Assembly: GCA_014529385.2 (NCBI GenBank)
Contig: CM043954.1
Location: 7,379,806-7,443,805 of the forward strand
Length of the DNA stretch: 64,000 bases
Direction of reading: 5' to 3'
Source of the DNA: Adiantum capillus-veneris
Lineage: Eukaryota; Streptophyta; Polypodiopsida; Polypodiales; Pteridaceae
The translations under genes were made by a program, and so were the position numbers. Position 1 is the first letter of the stretch. Every line of letters begins with the position of its first letter. Under the pieces are notes generated by a model. It was not told the DNA's origin, searched no databases, and saw nothing but the letters and a program-made list of their open reading frames with translations. Positions 46,690-57,411 of this stretch are shown here, piece after piece.

Positions 46690-47425
46690 AAACTAATGAA
46701 AATTTCAAGTGTGAAAGCAGAACATGCAAGACAAATAGGTATGTCATGGATCACCATGCAAAGACACAAACGAAGGAAGAAAAACCACCACAAGAATTTG
46801 TCATCATCAACATACCTGAAGAATTGATAAAAGTTGTTTCAACGAAGTCAACTCCCAAAAAAGCACAATTGACGTTGTGTTTGGGGTATCCAAATTCTTG
46901 GGTGCGTACCATTAAATGAGTCAATCACTTCTCAATGCTACTTCCAAGGAAATGCTAATGTTTGCGCCAAAAAGCCTAAAGTAATAGCCTCGACCTACTC
47001 ACCTCAACTAAGCGATTCTACACAGAGCAAGCTGAGCTATCAACAAAGACAACCACCTCAATCAAGAGAAATAACAACCGCAATGAAAGGCAAAAGCGAC
47101 GATCTTCAAAGAAACACGCAATGCACCAAGTATGGGTATCGAAGAGGTACAAAAGTCATACTTCAACAAAGCTACCCAAAAAAGACAGGTGCAACAGCGT
47201 ATGATTCCAATCAAGCTACTCAAAGCATAAGTATTTTATGAAGGTAACACTCGAATAGTAGCAGCTCAACCTGGAACAACAAAAATCAGCAGTCATGTAG
47301 CACAAGGCTCTACCCAAAGGCAAGAAGTCAAAACCAAGCACCAACAAACGATAGTCAAAATTGAAGATGATACAACCTCCAGATGGATACCTCATCTTCA
47401 ACTATATAAGCAAGGCCTTTACAAT
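46690..47425 (+). pseudogene. TE-G K/Q-rich tail with W-[IV]-P motifs
   Basis: Broken frames contain Gln/Lys/Thr-rich sequence, RMIPIKLLKA...FYEGNTRI near 47195-47255 and RWIPHLQLYKQGLYNGNHQV near 47380-47443, the counterparts of the two strongest motifs in TE-B 4032-4451. The second retropepsin-like part of TE-B is missing here. Confidence 0.6.
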
Positions 47426-48001
47426 GGTAATCATCAGGTTTGGATACTAAAGCCTAGTGTCCATCAATTCATCAAGCAAATGGAGCAAATGCAAACAGAG
47501 CGGGACATGCAAACATTGCATCCCTCCATTGTGAGATGCATTGGTTTCACTATAGACGCCCCAAGGATTAGTTTCTTTCCATACTATAATGGGGGCTTGT
47601 TGATGGGAGATTTGCGAGGCACATTTTGATGTTGCATACACAAACTCCAGTATGTTTGGAAGAAGTTTCCCCCAACAAATCAACAACCATCGGAGATAGA
47701 ACATCGCATCTTAGAATGGTGATTTGAACATATGTCAGTCATTTTGCACGCTTTGGTTGATGGCATCCCAGCCGCTCACTCAGCTAGCATTGTACACGAC
47801 AATCTATATCCACATAACATAATGTTAGATTTTACCCGCATAAAATAAACCTCGCATCGGCATCATTATTGATTGGGCATGATTCTTAGAACCCCACCCA
47901 AGTGGATGTCAAATAATTATATATATAATGCAATCCAATCTTTGGAAGCAAAGAAGGCAAGAGAACATGAGCTGTCAAAGCGGCCATGGATTGCTCCAGA
48001 A
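47426..48001 (+). pseudogene. Protein-kinase-like domain, decayed and truncated at the APE motif
   Basis: One frame from 47426, allowing stops at 47627 and 47693 and a short frameshift near 47840-47878, gives kinase landmarks in the right order. VWILK has a candidate ATP-site Lys at 47450. TERDMQTLHPSIVRCIGF has a candidate helix-C Glu at 47498 and the H-P-x-I-V strand. FFPYYNGGLLMGDLR resembles the hinge and helix D. VILHALVDGIPAAHSASIVH leads to a DNLYPHNIMLD catalytic loop (47792-47818). IGIIDWA stands for the DFG box at 47862-47879. RPWIAPE ends it, with APE at 47993-48001. The loop reads H-D-N instead of H-R-D, so activity is unlikely now. TE-B lacks it. Confidence 0.7.
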
Positions 48002-48890
48002 TGTGGTTCCCTTATCATTCTAATCTTGTACGTGGATGATATGCTTATAGTTGGGATGTCAAAAGATGAGATTGCACTTCTCAAGGATTCCTTAAGCAAG
48101 CAATTTGCCATGGAAGATTGGGTGATGCACATCACTTTCTTAGTATGCACATCAAGAGATCGTAAGCATGGAATACTTGAACTATCATGAGAAGAGTATA
48201 TTCACAAGGTCTTGCACCATTTTAACATGAAATGGGGGAAAAACATTTGAGTACCCTAATGGTTGCATATGTAAAACTTACCAAGAATGAAAAGGCACGG
48301 ATGGAAAAGGTTCCATATTCTTCGGCAGTTGGTGGGTGTCTCATGTTCGCCATGGTTAGCACGCGACCAAACATTGCATTTGCAATGGGAGTGGCCAGCA
48401 GGTAAAATCTGGGCAGAAAGCATTTGAAAGCAGTGAAGCATATCTTGAGAACAATGATGCATCCATAGTTGGATACATTGATTCTAATTATGCGGGTTAT
48501 GTGGACACTAGGAGATCCATATTTGGCTATGTTTTCTTGTTTGCTAGAGCGACAGTAGCTTGGAGATCGTGTATCCAAAATTGCACTTTGTCTTGCACCA
48601 TAGAGGCTAGGTATGTTGCAGTTTACAATGCCAGCAAGGAAGTTGTGTGATTATCTCACCTAGTGGGAGACCTTGGTATACACCACACTCCAGTGTTACA
48701 TTGTGACATTCAGAGTGTGATTGCATTAGCAAAGAACCAAGTGTTTCATTCCAAATCAAAACACATCGAGGTATGGTATCATGTGATACGAGATATTTTG
48801 GCTAGCAAATGCATTAAGTTAACCAAAGCCCACAATCTAAATTGGAATATTTTTCTCTACCTAGCCATCTTCACAGTTCCATTGAGGTGA
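48002..48890 (+). pseudogene. Copia pol fragment: RT C-terminus and RNase H
   Basis: It starts abruptly as CGSLIILILYVDDMLIVGMS, with YVDD at 48029-48040, in frame with the kinase-like APE motif. KDSLSKQFAMED, the connection region (48250-48400, frameshifted), RNase H blocks GYVDTRRSIFGYVF and TLSCTIEARYVA, then LHCDIQSVIALAKN and VFHSKSKHIEV follow. It ends near 48840 before the polypurine tract. Dead. Confidence 0.85.
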
Positions 48891-49440
48891 CTTTCTTTTT
48901 TTGGTAGCTGGCTCATCCTATGATGGACTCTCTGACTGATGCTTTTCCAAGTCACTACCTCTAGCCTCTGCCAAGTCTGATCTGACTTGCCTTACCTCTT
49001 CAACCAGACTCTAAATTGCAGCTATCATGGATTCATCCAATCCAGTTGCTGCTTTCTCCTCACCCATTTGCTTAAGTTTGTTCTCCTCATGAGCCCCTGA
49101 AGGATGAGGCCATAGTTTTTGAATTATTCTAGCAGCTGAACATTATGGATGCTCTGGCATCTTCTTTGTAATCTTGGCTGCCAACTCTCATTGTTCCTAC
49201 CATTCATCAACTACTTTTTCTTTGCCTTTTGCCTTCCATGTGGCTCTCTGCTACCCCATTTCTTGGTTTTAGTAGCTTGCTTCTTCTCAGGTTCTTCTAG
49301 AATCTCCTCAATGACTACACCTCTACTTGTGGTCACTGATCATATTAGTACGGGTTCAGGTGTTTTTTGTCTGGTTTGGTCGCCTCTAGGCACTAAGCTA
49401 CAAAATGGCATATTTTCCACAAGTATAGTAATTTAAACTC
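48891..49440. other. Unassigned stretch
   Basis: About 550 bp with no domain I can name. It may be the downstream part of the minus-strand gypsy gag that starts at 50770, since the orientation and T-rich plus strand continue. Confidence 0.35.
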
Positions 49441-49452
49441 CTTTTCCCAAAG

Positions 49453-50770
49453 TCAGTTATGCCTCTTTCTTGGCCAATTCCCCTGGTATCTGCCTTTGTC
49501 GCCACCAATACTCGTACTGGTCTCATTCTCTTTGGAGCCACTTGCCCCATCTGCTTTCATTGCTTCTGGATTCGTTAGTGCAATTATGGTTAAGTCTTTC
49601 CGTTTCTTAAAATGATGAATCCTTATCCTACAATTGCTCCATACACGCCCATAAGCTTTACAGTATGTGCACTGGGAACATTCATTAGACATGTGCTCTC
49701 TTGATCTACATTGAACATTAGATATCCATCTTTTTCAATGAAGATCTTGTCTCGGCCATCTCAGCTATTTGTTTTGACATTTCTTCCAGCTGGTCCATGA
49801 CCCTTTCTTCTTGCCTTTGGATTTTTCAACTGAATTACTATCAAATGAGCTAGAAGTTGTGTTGGACTCTGATCCTTCAGTCTATGTTTCACTATCATTG
49901 GAATCTCTCTTCTCGTGGCACCTTTCCTTTTTAGCTTACTGTTCCAGTTTCAGTGCTTGTTGAACCAAATCGTTGAATTTCTTTGTAGGAGCTTGAACTT
50001 CCTTTTCCCTTAACTTCTTACTTCTAAAGCCATTAAGGAACCAAGCTCTCATCCTCTTTTCTAATGAAGGTTCTTGCAATTGTCTGGTTAGCTCCTTAGT
50101 CTTCTCTACATAACTTTTGATTAATAATTTGCCTTGCTTTATCTTATCTAGCTCACACAATATGTCTTCATCTCCTATTTTGTTTGAATAGTCTAGGCAA
50201 AATTCTTTAATCAACTTGTTGTACGATCACTTTCTAGTTGCACTCCTTCAGTGTTTGAGGAAAACACTCTTCCCATTCATCCTCATATATATCCTTAGCT
50301 CAACGTTCTATTCGAATTCCTGAATGTGCATGTCTGGATATCCCCCTTTGAAGACTCAAAAATAAATCTTCAGGTCAATAGAACAATCATGATGACTAGA
50401 TCTAGTTTCCTATCTTTGGACCGTCTTTTACTGTAATGATCTGTGTCAACTTCCCAACCATCATTGTCATCACTCTTAGTCAATGTACTTTAGGCTTCTT
50501 TGCTAGCTTGTGTCTTGTTGATCTATGACTTTGCTTGCTTCCCTCATTGTCATCAATATGTTTCTTGCTTCGATGAGATCCATCGGATCGAGTCCGTCGG
50601 TCTGCTCTCTCTATACATCTTCTCATGGAATGAGTCGAGTGTTGAGAATCTCTTGATTCATCGGGTGCCCCTGGATCTGGAGGAACATCTGTCTCATTCC
50701 TTAGTTTTGTCTTAGTATTACGAGCCCACATTTGATTCTTCTTAGATAGTGCTAACATGGTCCGGATCAT
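49453..50770 (-). pseudogene. Ty3/gypsy gag fragment
   Basis: Minus-strand frames read in order an N-terminal charged region (50480-50770) and capsid sequence IKEFCLDYSNKIGDEDILCE, SYVEKTKELTRQLQ and MRAWFLNGFRSKKLREKEV (49936-50214), a Retrotrans_gag pattern. A zinc knuckle CTYCKAYGRVWSNC follows at about 49640-49680, with the His replaced by Arg. No protease or RT follows on the left. Confidence 0.65.
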
Positions 50771-50837
50771 TCATGAATCTTGTAGCTTGCTTTTTGCCAC
50801 GTGGAACTCTTCTAGGCGGCATGGTTAATTTTAGCTA

Positions 50838-50849
50838 GCCCTAACACCA
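50838..50849 (-). promoter_or_regulatory. Degenerate primer-binding site of the gypsy gag element
   Basis: The plus strand GCCCTAACACCA differs at three positions from GCTCTGATACCA. It is followed by ATTGGGATA and lies about 70 bp before the gag-like frame, in the right orientation. Confidence 0.5.
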
Positions 50850-50851
50850 AT

Positions 50852-51350
50852 TGGGATATAGTTCTTCTGTCAAGAGCAACTCAACTCAAGCCACCGTGAT
50901 TGCAAAAATGTAATGAGCTTGTCTTTGTGACAACTATTCCAGGTTGGTCAGTTAAAGTTAGTTTGGATCAAGAAAGCAGAATCAGATATAGATTTCATAT
51001 ATAGAAAAAACAAAGATTGGAATGAAATACAGAGATTGGAATTGAAATAGAAACTGAATGAGATGAACTGTAATGTATATTCAGATAAGTACAACTAGAA
51101 TACAAGAGTATGAGCCAAAGTGTGCTTTGGGCTTAATGATAAAAGAGTACAAGAGTGTATGAGCTCCAAGACACTAGACTCTATGATAGTGGAACAGTAA
51201 CCCACAAAATGAATAGTGGGTCCTATTTGTAGCCGTCGGACTGGGACTTTGTCTGACTATCTCTTGTATAGTTATTGTAGTAACTAAGCCCGATAATTAC
51301 CAGTCCAGCTGTCAATCTGAACTTCTCGTCTAGAAGTTGTTCCCATCGTC
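50852..51350 (-). repeat. Probable 5' LTR of the gypsy gag element, far end approximate
   Basis: Sequence beyond the primer-site-like motif with no coding content and AT-rich promoter-like stretches. No second copy is present, so only position supports it. Confidence 0.35.
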
Positions 51351-51362
51351 TACACAATGACA

Positions 51363-51960
51363 TGCTTATCATTAAGAAGAACTATCTCAAGAATCATACA
51401 TACATAAGGTCTTGCATCATTTCAATATGTAGGGGGGAAGACATCAAGTACCCCAATGCAGACATATGTGAAACTTAGAAAGGATGATTCTTCTAAATCG
51501 GATGCTGAGAAGGTTGAGAAGGCTAAGATACCATGCTCCTCGACTATGGGTAGTCTCATGTATGTGATGATGCCTATGAGTCTAGACATTGCATTTGAGG
51601 TGGGAGTGGTGAGTCGTTACGTGGCTAATCTTATAAAAAAATTGGGATATAGTGAAGTATATCTTCATGTACTTGAAAGGTAGAACAAGCAGGTGCTTAC
51701 ACTTCAGAAAAAGTGATGCGCCTATTGTTTGATATGTAGATGCGAATTATGCAAGGAATGTAAATAATAGAAGGTCTACATCTGGCTATGTTTTCATATT
51801 TGCTGTACGAGCTATATTTTGGAGATCATGTCTTCAAGATTTCCACTACAAAGGTCGAGTATGTTGCAACGTTAAGAGACCAACAAGGATGCTTTATGGT
51901 TGTTGGAATGTTCAGTGGGAGATTTGGACAAGGGTTAGTACATTCTGGTGTTGCATTATG
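51363..51960 (+). pseudogene. Copia pol fragment: RT-RNase H connection and RNase H
   Basis: Reads SYIHKVLHHFNM, then QTYVKLRKDDSSKSDAEKVE, STMGSLMYVMMPMSLDIAFE and GVVSRYVANLIKKLGYSEVY (51456-51683), then YVDANYARNVNNRRSTSGYV of RNase H after a frameshift. It overlaps in content with 48190-48600, so it is a separate copy, more like an intact copia in its first half. The end is truncated. Confidence 0.8.
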
Positions 51961-52175
51961 ATAGAGTGCTAGCCGAAAAATCACACACTCATCTATTAAT
52001 ACTAATTTTATTCTTCCTTATCTATAGAATAAGGAGTTACTGATAAATAGCTCACTATTGAACTCTACCAAGCAAGTGTCTCCCTCTTCTCATCTCCTTC
52101 CTCACCGCGCACACACATGTATACCAATGCTCGCTCACCACACACTCATTATATAAGATCTTTCACAAATAATAC

Positions 52176-52450
52176 ATCTTTAACAATCAAGATAAGATTT
52201 GATTGTGAATGATGAAACCTCCTATAGCCCTTTCTTTCTTCATTGTACCCAACAAAAATATATTTCATACCCTTATCATCCAACTTTTTGTGCCATTGCT
52301 CATGAAGTAAAGCCTTGCCAAGATGCAAAGGACATCCAATAGACCAATAGATGGGTTCTTATCATACCAAGCTTCATAACGAATAGTAGATTACAAGGAT
52401 TTCAGTAGGACACTCACTAAATACTTATGCATCATACTTCACTCTCTAGC
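52176..52450 (-). pseudogene. Copia integrase C-terminal fragment
   Basis: The minus strand reads KALLHEQWHKKLDDKGMKYI then FVGYNEERKGYRRF and LILIVKDVLFVKDLI, the conserved KLDDK-G-x-K-x-IFVGY tail of copia integrases. Nothing else of the element is visible on either side. Confidence 0.75.
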
Positions 52451-52792
52451 CAAACTGCATGTGGCAAAGCTTGGCTTTCAACTTTCATCATGCGATCTCC
52501 ATAAGTGACCTATTTTTTTTTCGACAAAACCATTTTTTTGCAAGGTATATGGCATTGTACTTGGTGGTTTATCCCATGACTAGCGATAAATGCTTTAGGA
52601 TCTCTAGATATATAGTCCCCTTGGCAGTAAGAGGAGAGTATGCCCATAGTACAATCAGATATGTTTTGGGGATGGGAATCGAGAGAGATTTTTTAAGGAA
52701 GCTTTTTGCTTGATTTTTACTTGCAGTAGAAAAAATCTGAAAATACTCCCTCAAAAGCTCCCTCGTGGAGAGAGCTTTAGGAGGGAGCTTTC

Positions 52793-53114
52793 TGTTAGGA
52801 ATTGGATTGTGCTAGCTATGGTGGATGAAAGAGAAACATAGTGTCAATGCGTGAGTGCGTGTGTAAGCAAGGTTATCACTCAAGCGAATTAGGTTCCAAG
52901 ATAGAATTAGCTTGGACTCATAAACATAATCTTGAGTATTGACTTAGCTTAGCACAAGCTCACCATAGTCAAGCATGTAGTGCAAAATGAAGTTGTTGTT
53001 TATTCATTCAAGAAATGAGCTTTAAGTAGCTCTACAGCCTTGCTCCACAGTATGTGGGATAAATCCACTCTCCTCTCCTTGACTCACACCTTAGGACAAA
53101 GCTCACACTTTACA
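52793..53114 (-). repeat. 3' LTR of the young element
   Basis: 322 bp, TGTTAGGAATTGG to CACACTTTACA on the plus strand. It has GATTGTG where the partner has GATCGTG, and CAGCC where the partner has CAACC. Confidence 0.95.
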
Positions 53115-53159
53115 ATCCTCCCCTTGAGGTTTGGACTAAGACAAGATACTGAAGATGCA

Positions 53160-53330
53160 TGATCCACACAGGCTAACAAAATCCACATAGGATGGTGATA
53201 TCCACACAGGAAAATAAAGTCCACAAAGGATGGTGATATCCACACAGGATGGTAAAATCCACACAAGAAAAAATCCACAAAGGATGGTGATGTCCACATA
53301 GGATGATAAGCTGGTATCCACATAGGAAAA
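53160..53330. repeat. Short tandem repeats (ATCCACA(C/T)AGGATGGTGAT type)
   Basis: Seven or more copies of a TCCACA(C/A)AGGA(T/A) unit alternate with GGTGATA linkers. On the minus strand they translate as repetitive Pro/Trp/Cys peptides, which are artefacts of the repeat. They sit just inside the 3' LTR. Confidence 0.75.
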
Positions 53331-53362
53331 AGTCTTCCCCTACAAGTAGAGAGTCTGCATCT

Positions 53363-53910
53363 TCAAAATGGGTCTTCATAAAAGACAACCCTGCTCTCGT
53401 CTTCGTCCTTTTTGTCTTCTACTATGTGAACTGATCCTCTGTCAGGTCTCTTGCCTTCGTTGCTTCTACTGTTGCTTCTACTGCTGCTTTCAACTGCTTC
53501 ATGGTCTGACTTCATATCCTCCCCTTGAACGAGTTCTTCTGTCCCCCTTTTTGTTGTGCAATCAGGCCTTATTCCATGCGTCATTATGACATACAACAAT
53601 ATGCTAAAATATCCTATGAAAAGGTTTATGCAAAAATTAATGCTCTCTTCCATCTTGGTCATACTCCGAGAGCCCAAGCATGCAGAATTTCTCATACAAT
53701 TTGTCACAAATTCTTCACACATAGAGGATTTTAGCAATTTGGAAACTCTCCAATGCCAATGTCTATCCCATTACAAAAGCACATAATGTCATCCATGTAG
53801 ACAAATACAATTACATACATTGCAAGAAATTGTTGTGCTTGGCTGCAAGATGCCAATTTTAATGTCTTCTTAATAAAATGATCAAATCTGGGTGCCTAAA
53901 TGTAGATTGT
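53363..53910 (-). pseudogene. Copia RT remnant in the young element
   Basis: The minus strand near 53770-53900 reads FDHFIKKTLKLASCSQAQQF and then VIVFVYMDDIMCF, with Y-M-D-D in the place of the copia Y-V-D-D box. The adjoining frame 53363-53737 has acidic, Ser-rich sequence without a domain. Too short to be functional. Confidence 0.6.
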
Positions 53911-54628
53911 GTTCTTACCGTGAAGTACCTCTTCACTCGAGGTGAAGTCACCCTTCACAACCTTGAGTTCTTCTTTGGTGATTGGAATCTACCTTCGAAG
54001 TTGGCTTTGGATACCTTTGGAGCTCCCCTTTTAGAAGCTTTGTATGCTCGAAGAAGCCGCCTTTGAATGCCGGTGTAGAAGCTTTGCAAAACTTTGCTGC
54101 AGCTTTGGTGGGAGCAATGCCTTGAGATTTGGAAGCTTTGGATCTCTTGGGATTTCTACTCCATGGGAGTAGGAAACTTGAGGCCCGTGGGAACTCTTGG
54201 AAGCTTGAGGCCCTTGAGGCTCTTGAGGCAGCGGGCTGTGGGAAAGGGGTTATGTAGCCTTGGCCAGGAGCAGCACCGTGGGAGTAGGGGCTTAAAAAAC
54301 CCTCGAAAATGCCTTGGAGCAGCGCGGGAAGCAAGGCCCAACAAGAGCTTTAAGGGAAAAGGGCAAGGCCAAGGCGCGCGTTGGTATCTGCCCCAGCGGA
54401 CCCACCGACGGATTAAATTGCAGTTTTACCGCACATTTGAAGTCCGCTGCCGGGGTGGGACTCGCTTCTTGCGGACCCGCTTCCTCCCAAAAGGGGCGAT
54501 TTGAGGTCCGATTGGCGTCCGCCCACGTTGCTATTTTGGGCTAGCCAACAAGCCAATGCACTTGGTTGTGGAAAAGCTCCGAAAAAGGAGATCTTAAGCT
54601 CAACTCAGCAGGCCTTTTCCCACACAAA

Positions 54629-54665
<37 letters not shown>

Positions 54666-55094
54666 CTATTTTTAGGCAATTTTGAGGATAGCTTTAATGG
54701 AGTTCTCGGGCTCGGTTTGCAGAGCTTGAAGGCTCTACGGAGAGCTTGCGTCGAGTACTTCGAGATGAGGTTAATGTTGTTAAGCAATTGCGAAAATGGA
54801 GAGATTAATTGGAGGTGAAAATCACTAGAAAATTGACACAAAAGTTATAGAAATGCCAAAATTTGGGGGCTAATCTTCTCCCTAATCAAACCTATCTAGC
54901 CATGGAGGGTAGTGGCCTCTTGGGTGTGCCAAGGACATGCCCACACATAACTAGATTAAGGCCTAATTAGTGAGATGCAACTAGTCATGAAGAATGTTAA
55001 TGGGCCGTGATAATGAAATGCTAATCGATCTAATGGAGATGCTAAAAATTAACACACACTAATGCATAATGAAAATCCTAGCTAGCACACCATG
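53911..55094 (-). other. Interior of the young element with GC-rich sequence of unknown origin
   Basis: About 1.2 kb. The part at 54150-54560 is clearly more GC- and CpG-rich than its surroundings. Several overlapping frames on both strands (53948-54334, 54094-54504, 54314-54544) carry no known domain. It could be a captured host fragment. A CT/CA microsatellite lies at 54630-54664. Confidence 0.4.
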
Positions 55095-55106
55095 GCTCTG
55101 ATACCA
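55095..55106 (-). promoter_or_regulatory. Primer-binding site of the young element
   Basis: GCTCTGATACCA on the plus strand, a perfect initiator-Met tRNA site in reverse, two bases from the LTR. Confidence 0.9.
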
Positions 55107-55108
55107 AA

Positions 55109-55430
55109 TGTTAGGAATTGGATCGTGCTAGCTATGGTGGATGAAAGAGAAACATAGTGTCAATGCGTGAGTGCGTGTGTAAGCAAGGTTATCACTCAAG
55201 CGAATTAGGTTCCAAGATAGAATTAGCTTGGACTCATAAACATAATCTTGAGTATTGACTTAGCTTAGCACAAGCTCACCATAGTCAAGCATGTAGTGCA
55301 AAATGAAGTTGTTGTTTATTCATTCAAGAAATGAGCTTTAAGTAGCTCTACAACCTTGCTCCACAGTATGTGGGATAAATCCACTCTCCTCTCCTTGACT
55401 CACACCTTAGGACAAAGCTCACACTTTACA
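55109..55430 (-). repeat. 5' LTR of the young element
   Basis: 322 bp. It pairs with 52793-53114 and is followed by the target-site copy CTTTC. Confidence 0.95.
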
Positions 55431-55435
55431 CTTTC

Positions 55436-56043
<608 letters not shown>

Positions 56044-56137
56044 CTTCATGAGCTTTCTGAGGAAGTTTCTTTTCAATTTTTGCTAGTGCAAGTAAAAATC
56101 AGAAAAAAAGCTCCCTTTAAAAGCTCTCTCCATACCT

Positions 56138-57363
56138 CTACTCATATATTTTCAGCCATGAGTAAAAACTCAGTAAAAATCTCTTGAAGCACATGAACAC
56201 TTTAGACATTGCCTTAGGTGATATACCCATGCATGCGTTGGGTAATCATCCAAATTACAACGGCTACCAAAAGATGGAGTTTGCATTGGATCTCAAATGT
56301 CATTGTGGAAAAGTTCTAATTTTTAAGTAGCCCACATAGATTCATCAATTTGGAAACTTGGAATGCTGCATTTTGCCCAATTATAAGTACTAGCATATTT
56401 GAACTCACAAAATCATCTTCCTTGGGCTACTTATATATACCCTCTCTGTTGGTGGCTGGAGTCCCAATGCTAGAGTTAGAGCTTCCCAATTTATTAATGA
56501 ATTTGAAATGTTGATCAATGCTAGTTAGTGTGCTCTTTGTAAGATGATAAACAAAAATTCAAGACTTGCATTATGTATAGCACATAAACTCAAGCTAGCC
56601 ACTCTTAGTAATTAGCTATCGAGACTTCACCAAATGAGTACAATATTCAACTTCTATTTTTAAGGTAGCTGACCTTTGCCAAAACTCAATAAAAAAACAT
56701 GTTGGATATATGAGATTGATACAGAAGCACTAATTGGTCTTAAGGGATGGTTTGTTAAGTACAACAATAAAAAGAGGGAAAAACACGATCAACATGCTTT
56801 AGACTTCATAGCACATGCTTTTCTTAAAAATACATAATCTCAAGCAATCACATCATCATGAGTCCACAAAACATCATGGCCATAGATCTCACAAAAGATG
56901 ACAATTATATGCCAAAAATGTTTTCCCAAAACAACAGGTTTTAAAGAACCCTAATTACAATAGAGTTTATTAATGATCTACACAGACAGTCCATGTAGAT
57001 TTTCTTTTCTGTGTAGATCAGAGCATATCAATATCATATGCGAGCGCATGTCTACCAATAAGGAGCTCTTTTCTAGTCATGCTATAGGAGATAGTATGCG
57101 AGTTTAAGGATCATCAAGGTAGTTGAGACTCAGTTTGGTATGGAACTTGAAACCCAGGGGGAAAAAAGGAAAAAGAAGGTGCTAATTAGAGGGGCCGGCC
57201 CGCCAAAATGACTTGTGCGCTTTGGTGCCGAAGCAATGTTCAGTAGTTGACAGCAATGGAAAGGAGCGAGCTGACTGTTGTTGAAGATCAGGGCTTGTAC
57301 GCAAATCCCTGTGGCTACTGCAAGTCTCAAGGTCCAACCAGTTTTGCTCATGGTGAGTGTGTG

Positions 57364-57365
<2 letters not shown>
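56138..57365. other. Anonymous region
   Basis: No domain recognised in 1.2 kb. Short frames only. GGGGCCGGCCCGCC-like GC-rich sequence near 57192 interrupts AT-rich DNA. Confidence 0.35.

Positions 57366-57408
<43 letters not shown>
57366..57408. repeat. (GA)n microsatellite
   Basis: A pure GA run of about 43 bp. Confidence 0.95.

Positions 57409-57411
<3 letters not shown>

Larger units (their letters stand above)
39300..48001 (+). mobile_element. TE-G: decayed relative of TE-B with a kinase-like tail; ends uncertain
   Basis: Plus-strand coding remnants match TE-B block by block: gag, two zinc knuckles, linker, retropepsin, post-protease linker, and the W-[IV]-P motif tail. A protein-kinase-like stretch follows. 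No LTR or clear primer site was found; TTGGTCGTTGCATTTT near 39297 might be a ruined tRNA-Asp site. It is broken on the right by copia RT at 48002. Many stops make it older than TE-B. Like TE-B it shows no RT or integrase of its own. Confidence 0.7.
52793..55430 (-). mobile_element. Young non-autonomous copia-derived LTR element
   Basis: LTRs of 322 bp at 52793-53114 and 55109-55430 differ at only two positions by eye, both transitions. CTTTC at 52788-52792 and 55431-55435 is a perfect 5-bp target duplication. The minus-strand primer site TGGTATCAGAGC lies at 55095-55106 and a short polypurine tract CTCAAGGGGAGGAT beside the left LTR. The ~2 kb interior has a decayed copia RT patch and GC-richer sequence of unknown origin, with no complete gag or pol. 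It is recent and must have been mobilised by proteins from elsewhere. Confidence 0.9.

Noticed and set aside
47426-48001. Intact host kinase gene
   Set aside because: Stops, a frameshift, missing C-lobe after APE, H-D-N catalytic loop, and continuity with retroelement protein on the 5' side.
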